Source: Solobacterium sp. (lineage in GTDB: Bacteria; Bacillota_I; Bacilli_A; Erysipelotrichales; Erysipelotrichaceae). From it: a stretch of DNA of 10,903 bases. Both the position numbers and the translations under genes were made by a program. The DNA is taken from positions 1-10,903 of the forward strand of contig JAEEPV010000076.1 in the NCBI GenBank assembly GCA_016284975.1. Direction: 5' to 3'. The first letter of the stretch is position 1. Each line of letters opens with the position of its first letter. Shown here one piece after another: positions 7,570 through 10,903 of this stretch. Below the pieces are notes generated by a model that had not been told where the DNA came from, made no database searches, and saw only the letters and a list, made by a program, of their open reading frames with translations.

Positions 7570-8142
7570 ATGAATCTTCTCACATTATTTCTGTCGGCAC
7601 TTCTGATCAACAACGTTATTCTTTCCAAGTTTATTGGAATGTGCCCGTTCCTGGGTGTTTCCAACAAGCTCAGCTCTGCCGTTGGCATGGGTCTGGCAGT
7701 CATCTTCGTAATCTTCGGAGCTTCTGTTCTTTCCTGGGCATTGTACTACTATGCACTGGTACCTCTGGGACTGGAGTACATGAAGCTGATCTGCTTTATC
7801 CTGCTGATCGCGGCATTCGTACAGTTTGTGCAGATGTTTATCAAAAAGACATCTCCGTCTCTGTACAAAGCTCTGGGTATTTACCTCCCGCTGATCACCA
7901 CCAACTGTGCAGTTCTCTATGTCGCACTCGATAACATCACACAGGGTTACACCTTTATCGAGACACTCGTTAACTCCATCGCGGTACCGGCAGGTTTCAT
8001 GCTCGTACTGGTGATCTTCGCAACGATTCGTGAACGTCTTGCCTCGGCAGATGTACCGGATGCCTGGAAGGGCAACCCGATCGCATTTGTTGTTGCGGCG
8101 ATCATGGCGATCGCGTTCTCTGCATTCGCGGGTCTTGTATAA
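7570..8142 (+). CDS. rnfA: Rnf complex subunit A (RnfA)
   Basis: RnfA is the NqrE-like six-helix membrane partner of RnfE. The 190-aa product is full length for the family and has the signature cysteines C25 (GMCPFLGVSNKL) and C113 (TTNCAVLYVAL), which ligate the shared Fe/2Fe-2S centre with the RnfE cysteines. Conserved RnfA sequence runs from the first residues (MNLLTLFLSALLINNVILS) to the end (FSAFAGLV). The AAAGGAGG site at 7551-7558 lies inside rnfE, 11 bases before the ATG. Its TAA stop overlaps by one base the ATG of the following small gene. Confidence 0.97.
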   Translation: MNLLTLFLSALLINNVILSKFIGMCPFLGVSNKLSSAVGMGLAVIFVIFGASVLSWALYYYALVPLGLEYMKLICFILLIAAFVQFVQMFIKKTSPSLYKALGIYLPLITTNCAVLYVALDNITQGYTFIETLVNSIAVPAGFMLVLVIFATIRERLASADVPDAWKGNPIAFVVAAIMAIAFSAFAGLV

Positions 8143-8324
8143 TGCGGGTTCTGTTTGCGATTCTGATTGCGGGCGCACTGCTCGGACTGAATGCCTGGCT
8201 GTATACCGCAAATAAGAAAACACCTGTTCCGGAAGGGTGTGAAAACCTGAAACCGGACTGTACCGGGTGCGGAATCACGGACTGCACACTTCGTAACAAA
8301 GAGGAGGAACATTCGACATTATGA
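8142..8324 (+). CDS. Small membrane protein with four cysteines, between rnfA and rnfB
   Basis: A 60-aa product that I do not recognise as a named family. Residues 1-22 form a single transmembrane helix. A short linker leads to a compact cysteine segment with C33, C40, C43 and C48 (CENLKPDCTGCGITDC), followed by a charged end. The gene is wedged into the operon: its ATG overlaps the rnfA stop (TAATG) and its TGA overlaps the rnfB start (ATGA), so coupled translation is nearly certain and a chance ORF unlikely. It also contains the rnfB ribosome site (GAGGAGG, 8301-8307). One helix plus four cysteines recalls NqrM, which delivers iron to the NqrD/NqrE centre homologous to RnfA/RnfE. Sequence identity to NqrM is not evident by eye, so an iron-delivery or redox accessory role is inferred from architecture and place. 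Confidence 0.82.
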   Translation: MRVLFAILIAGALLGLNAWLYTANKKTPVPEGCENLKPDCTGCGITDCTLRNKEEEHSTL

Positions 8325-8599
8325 ACGCAATACTTATGATGCTGGTGCTTGGAGCGGTTGTCGGGCTGTTACTTGGTTTCGCGTCGATCGCATTCCATGT
8401 GGAACCGGATCACCGGGAAGAAGAACTGCTTGCGATGCTGCCGGGATATAACTGCGGTGGCTGCGGATATCCGGGATGCTCCGGTATGGCTGCAGCTCTT
8501 GCGGAAGGAACAGGTGATATTGCAAAATGCAAGCCTTCCAAAGTAGAAGCGAAAGAAGCAATCAAGCAGTATCTCGCCGATCATCCGAAAGCGGCATAA
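8321..8599 (+). CDS. rnfB: Minimal RnfB: membrane anchor plus one 4Fe-4S motif, no ferredoxin domains
   Basis: The 92-aa product begins like any RnfB, with an N-terminal helix (3-25), an acidic linker and the RnfB/Fdx-type cluster motif C45-C48-C53-C70 (CGGCGYPGCSG, then KCKP). It then stops after PSKVEAKEAIKQYLADHP. Usual RnfB proteins continue with two or more 4Fe-4S ferredoxin domains that receive electrons from soluble ferredoxin. Here the stop is followed directly by a terminator hairpin, and the next 270 bases contain no cysteine-rich frame on the forward strand, so this is not a simple frameshift with a remnant behind it. The start is coupled to the preceding small gene (ATGA overlap), with GAGGAGG 13 bases upstream. 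It is the last gene of the operon. RnfB family assignment is firm; whether a ferredoxin-domain partner exists elsewhere is unknown. Confidence 0.93.
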   Translation: MNAILMMLVLGAVVGLLLGFASIAFHVEPDHREEELLAMLPGYNCGGCGYPGCSGMAAALAEGTGDIAKCKPSKVEAKEAIKQYLADHPKAA

Positions 8600-8606
8600 A
8601 ACATTC

Positions 8607-8646
8607 AAACAGAGGCCTTTGAAACACAGGGGTCTCTGTTTTTGTT
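8607..8646 (+). terminator. Terminator of the rnf operon
   Basis: AAACAGAG (8607-8614) pairs perfectly with CTCTGTTT (8634-8641). The stem can be extended inward by GCC against GGT with one G-U pair. The T-rich run is 8639-8643. It begins seven bases after the rnfB stop. Confidence 0.85.
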
Positions 8647-8820
8647 AATAGCATGCGCGGGCAATACGTATATGCAAGAGGCTGGATACTATATGGAACC
8701 AATTCCGGAGATATTGAGAAATACTATTCAGAACTACGGTAAACGGCCGTTAAACAGCGGTTGTCAGAACCTGTGATGAAAGTTTGAAAGGATCACAGGT
8801 CTTTTGTTTCAGCCGGTCAT
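8647..8820 (+). other. Segment between two terminators; only a doubtful 34-codon frame
   Basis: This stretch lies between the rnf terminator and a second terminator and holds no clear gene. A frame of 34 codons runs from ATG 8672 to TGA 8774-8776 (with a later in-frame ATG at 8693 that has a GAGG 12 bases before it). Its product has no recognisable motif, and its stop lies in the stem of the second hairpin. A small palindrome AACGGCCGTT is also visible (8742-8751). No convincing promoter was found, nor T-box or riboswitch consensus elements. A short RNA or leader is possible but unsupported. Confidence 0.3.
8769..8809 (+). terminator. Second terminator upstream of the isocitrate dehydrogenase gene
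   Basis: ACCTGTGAT (8769-8777) pairs perfectly with ATCACAGGT (8792-8800) around a 14-base loop, followed by CTTTTGTTT. It would stop read-through from rnf or end a short local transcript; because the dehydrogenase promoter candidate lies just downstream, attenuation of that gene is less likely. Confidence 0.75.
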
Positions 8821-8849
8821 TTGCCGCAGTGCGAAAGTCATGGTAAAGT
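8821..8849 (+). promoter_or_regulatory. Likely promoter of the isocitrate dehydrogenase gene
   Basis: TTGCCG (8821-8826) and TAAAGT (8844-8849) are 17 bases apart, and the -10 is preceded by TG at the extended position (TGGTAAAGT). Each hexamer matches consensus at four of six positions. Transcription would start near 8856, just before the ribosome site AAGGAAG (8860-8866). Confidence 0.5.
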
Positions 8850-8874
8850 ACAAAACGATAAGGAAGAAAACGAT

Positions 8875-10080
8875 ATGGAAAAAATCAGGATGAAAACCCC
8901 GCTTGTTGAGATTGATGGCGATGAGATGACCAGGATTCTCTGGAAGATGATCAAAGAAGAACTGTTGGAACCATATATTGATCTGAATACAGAATATTAT
9001 GATCTGGGTCTGAAACATCGTGATGAAACCGGCGATCAGGTAACGGCAGAAGCGGCAAACGCGATCAAAAAGTATGGCGTTGGCGTAAAGTGTGCCACGA
9101 TCACACCGAATGCGGCGCGGATGGAAGAATATGACCTTAAGGAGATGTACAGGAGTCCGAATGGTACGATTCGGGCAATTCTTGATGGTACGGTATTCCG
9201 CACACCGATTCTTGTAAAAGGAATTGATCCGGTTGTTTCGAGATGGGAGAAACCGATCACGATCGCAAGACATGCCTATGGTGATGTATATCGGAACACG
9301 GAATACCGGGTGAATGGCAAAGGAACCGCAAAACTGGTATTTGAAGCGGAAGATGGTACGGTCAGTGAACAGACGATCTTCAGATTCGACGGGCCGGGTG
9401 TACTGCAGGGCATGTATAATCTGGATGCCTCAATTGAAAGCTTTGCCAGAAGCTGTTTCCGATATGCGCTGAGTGTTAAGGAAGACCTGTGGTTTTCTTC
9501 CAAGGATACGATTTCCAAGATTTATGACGGAAAGTTCAAGGAAATCTTCCAGCGGATCTATGATGAGGAGTTTAAGACTGCATTTGAACAGGAAGGCATT
9601 ACTTATTTCTATACACTGATCGATGATGCGGTAGCCAGAATCATGAAGTCCAAAGGCGGAATCGTCTGGGCATGCAAGAATTATGACGGAGATGTATTCT
9701 CCGACATGCTCAGTTCCGCATTCGGTTCGCTTGCGATGATGACATCCGTGCTGGTATCCCCGGATGGATATTATGAATATGAAGCGGCACACGGCACCGT
9801 TCAGCGTCATTACTACAAATATCTGAACGGTGAGGAGACCAGCACCAATTCGGTCGCGACAATCTTTGCCTGGAGCGGAGCGCTTCGGAAGCGGGGTGAG
9901 CTGGACGGAAATCAGGAACTGACGGCATTTGCGGACAAGCTGGAAAAGGCGACGATCGAAACGATTGAGCAGGGTGTCATGACAGGTGACCTGGTTCAGA
10001 TCACAACGATTCAGAATCCGCGCAAGGTGAACAGCCTGGAATTCATTCAGGCTATTCGTACAACACTGGAATCCCTTTAA
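8875..10080 (+). CDS. icd: NADP-dependent isocitrate dehydrogenase, eukaryotic-type homodimer
   Basis: The 401-aa cytoplasmic enzyme converts isocitrate and NADP+ to 2-oxoglutarate, CO2 and NADPH. It belongs to the type found in eukaryotic cytosol and in many anaerobes, not the E. coli Icd type: TPLVEIDGDEMTRILW (8-23), SPNGTIR (94-100), RHAYGDVY (132-139), YDGDVFSD (270-277), AHGTVQRHY (305-313) and ETSTN (321-325). By comparison with human IDH1, substrate residues S94, R100, R109, R132, Y139 and K210 and metal aspartates D250/D251, D273 and D277 are all present; H306, R311, H312 and N325 match the NADP site, so NADP rather than NAD is expected. ATG 8875 is chosen because AAGGAAG stands eight bases before it and homology starts there; an earlier in-frame TTG at 8821 coincides with the promoter. 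Single-gene unit with its own terminator; no other citric-acid-cycle gene is in the window. Confidence 0.96.
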   Translation: MEKIRMKTPLVEIDGDEMTRILWKMIKEELLEPYIDLNTEYYDLGLKHRDETGDQVTAEAANAIKKYGVGVKCATITPNAARMEEYDLKEMYRSPNGTIRAILDGTVFRTPILVKGIDPVVSRWEKPITIARHAYGDVYRNTEYRVNGKGTAKLVFEAEDGTVSEQTIFRFDGPGVLQGMYNLDASIESFARSCFRYALSVKEDLWFSSKDTISKIYDGKFKEIFQRIYDEEFKTAFEQEGITYFYTLIDDAVARIMKSKGGIVWACKNYDGDVFSDMLSSAFGSLAMMTSVLVSPDGYYEYEAAHGTVQRHYYKYLNGEETSTNSVATIFAWSGALRKRGELDGNQELTAFADKLEKATIETIEQGVMTGDLVQITTIQNPRKVNSLEFIQAIRTTLESL

Positions 10081-10081
10081 G

Positions 10082-10109
10082 AACATTTCCTTCGGGAAGT
10101 GTTTTTTTT
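10082..10109 (+). terminator. Terminator of the isocitrate dehydrogenase gene
   Basis: AACATTTCC (10082-10090) pairs with GGAAGTGTT (10095-10103), with one G-U pair and a TTCG tetraloop, followed by a continuous T run to 10109. A strong intrinsic terminator one base after the stop codon. Confidence 0.93.
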
Positions 10110-10135
10110 GGAAAACCGGGGAAATCTTGCAAAAC

Positions 10136-10170
10136 GATACTAACAGTATCACAGGAGGATTCCTGTGATG
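10136..10170 (+). promoter_or_regulatory. Overlapping hairpins covering the ribosome site and start of the CpaB-like gene
   Basis: A perfect 9-bp inverted repeat, ATCACAGGA (10148-10156) and TCCTGTGAT (10161-10169), encloses the four bases GGAT. The ribosome site AGGAGG (10153-10158) lies in its arm and loop, and the A and T of the ATG (10168-10170) lie in the other arm. Just upstream, GATACT (10136-10141) and AGTATC (10145-10150) form a second inverted repeat that shares ATC (10148-10150) with the first, so the full forms of both hairpins compete. Translational control is inferred; the repeats are seen directly. A clear promoter was not found in this gap. Confidence 0.55.
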
Positions 10171-10903
10171 AAAAAAGAACTGTTTATTAAAAGCTTTCTG
10201 ATTCTGGTTCTGACCGGCATTCTGGTCATGCTGTTCTGCGCTGCGGTAAACCTGAGAGCAGAACAGATGCTCGATCTGAGGAAAACCTGCATTGCCGCAA
10301 AGGATATTCCGCCGCGATCAAAAATCAGAGAAGAGGATATTCTCGAAATTGAAGTGCCGCAGGCCTATCTTCAGGACCATACATTCAACGAAAAAGCAGA
10401 GATCATAGGCAAGTATACCGATATTCAGGGAAAGATCCCGGCAGGATCTGTATTCTTTGAGGGGATGCTGAAAGAGGAAAAAGATCTTCCGGATAATCCG
10501 ACTGCACAGCTGAAAGAAGGTCAGAGTGCCTATACGCTGGAAACCGATCTTGCACGGCTTGGCGGTGCGGTCGTCCCCGGCCAGCGAATCGATATCTATG
10601 TCACCCTGACCAGACGTGACGGCAGTCCTGTTTCCGGCTGTCTGGTTGAAAATGCCAGAGTCATTGCGGTGAAGGACCATAAAGGTCTGGACCTCGATGA
10701 CCCCCAGTCTACCGGAACGCCGTATCTTGCGATTCTGGCAGTAAACCGCGGGGATCTGCCATATCTTTCCGCAGCGGAAACAGCAGGTGAGGTTCGCCTG
10801 TTTTCCAGCGGCCGCTCCTATGACAGTACGCTGGAAGCGGTCATGGCAAAAGACAATGCGGTTGTCGAATATCTGGAACAGCTGATGAATCAGGAAGAAC
10901 ATA
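10168..10903 (+). CDS. cpaB: CpaB-like SAF-domain protein, probable start of a Flp/Tad pilus locus (partial)
   Basis: The first 245 codons of a gene that runs off the window. CpaB (RcpC) is an envelope component of Flp/Tad pilus assembly. The product starts with a basic N-end and one transmembrane helix (about 6-29). Next is a SAF-type segment, IAAKDIPPRSKIREEDI (42-58), and EVPQAYL (62-68), the usual pattern of CpaB proteins; then GGAVVPGQRIDIYVT (132-146), which matches the RcpC/CpaB C-terminal domain; and LAILAVNRGDLPYLSAAETAGEVRL (about 188-212), similar to the lysine/arginine-poor repeat of that domain. ATG 10168 lies nine bases after AGGAGG (10153-10158); an adjacent GTG at 10165 is in frame and possible. 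The following gene(s), expected to include pilus ATPases, lie outside. The SAF family call is good; the pilus role awaits the neighbours. Confidence 0.82.
   Translation, partial: MKKELFIKSFLILVLTGILVMLFCAAVNLRAEQMLDLRKTCIAAKDIPPRSKIREEDILEIEVPQAYLQDHTFNEKAEIIGKYTDIQGKIPAGSVFFEGMLKEEKDLPDNPTAQLKEGQSAYTLETDLARLGGAVVPGQRIDIYVTLTRRDGSPVSGCLVENARVIAVKDHKGLDLDDPQSTGTPYLAILAVNRGDLPYLSAAETAGEVRLFSSGRSYDSTLEAVMAKDNAVVEYLEQLMNQEEH

Noticed and set aside
8821..8874. Isocitrate dehydrogenase starting at the upstream in-frame TTG
   Set aside because: The stretch coincides with a plausible promoter, its residues are not family-like, and ATG 8875 has a proper ribosome site.
8647..8874. T-box or metabolite riboswitch upstream of the dehydrogenase gene
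   Set aside because: No T-box consensus or other familiar riboswitch core was seen, and the likely promoter lies after the terminator hairpin.
8321..8880. rnfB broken by a frameshift, with ferredoxin domains continuing downstream
   Set aside because: No forward frame after 8599 shows CxxCxxC patterns, and a terminator begins seven bases after the stop.
10318..10902. Minus-strand frame at the right end of the window
   Set aside because: The plus strand has an uninterrupted CpaB/SAF-like frame from 10168 with a good ribosome site; the antisense product has no family features.
1..10903. CRISPR arrays, tRNA or rRNA genes, insertion sequences, prophage parts
   Set aside because: No spaced direct repeats, tRNA-like cloverleaf, rRNA stretches, transposase motifs or flanking inverted repeats were noticed.

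Overview
The window carries a compact, low-to-mid GC, anaerobic bacterial gene set, most likely Bacillota. Pointers are strong AGGAGG-type ribosome sites, closely packed genes, U-rich intrinsic terminators and an Rnf operon in the order C-D-G-E-A-B typical of Firmicutes. An Erysipelotrichia-like host is my guess and cannot be settled from sequence reading alone.

Layout. (1) 1-70: the last codons of an unidentified upstream gene and its terminator. (2) 137-1252 (+): an aldo/keto reductase with two C-terminal 4Fe-4S motifs. (3) 1264-3389 (-): a two-gene unit read leftwards, an ApbE-type flavin transferase lipoprotein followed by a voltage-sensor potassium channel; it converges on the reductase at a shared hairpin. 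(4) 3390-3493: divergent regulatory gap with a strong extended -10 promoter facing right. (5) 3494-8599 (+): a complete Rnf operon, rnfC-rnfD-rnfG-rnfE-rnfA-(60-aa cysteine protein)-rnfB, closed by a terminator. (6) 8600-8874: inter-terminator segment plus the promoter of the next gene. (7) 8875-10080 (+): a eukaryotic-type NADP isocitrate dehydrogenase with its own terminator. (8) 10168-end (+): the start of a CpaB-like SAF-domain protein, probably the first gene of a Flp/Tad pilus locus, behind a hairpin that covers its ribosome site and start codon.

How the genes work together. Rnf couples reduced ferredoxin oxidation to NAD+ reduction and pumps Na+ or H+. The ApbE protein, transcribed away from the same gap, is the enzyme family that covalently attaches FMN to threonines of RnfG and RnfD. 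The K+ channel could balance charge across the same membrane. Isocitrate dehydrogenase supplies NADPH and 2-oxoglutarate.

The Rnf operon is not standard in three ways. RnfD carries an additional transmembrane helix and a second FMN-binding domain at its C-terminus, although a separate rnfG is also present. RnfB is only 92 residues and lacks all the ferredoxin-like domains, keeping only its anchor and one 4Fe-4S motif. A 60-residue membrane protein with four cysteines is translationally coupled between rnfA and rnfB; its architecture recalls NqrM, the iron-delivery protein of Na+-NQR. Together these suggest a rebuilt Rnf variant, the most interesting content of the window.
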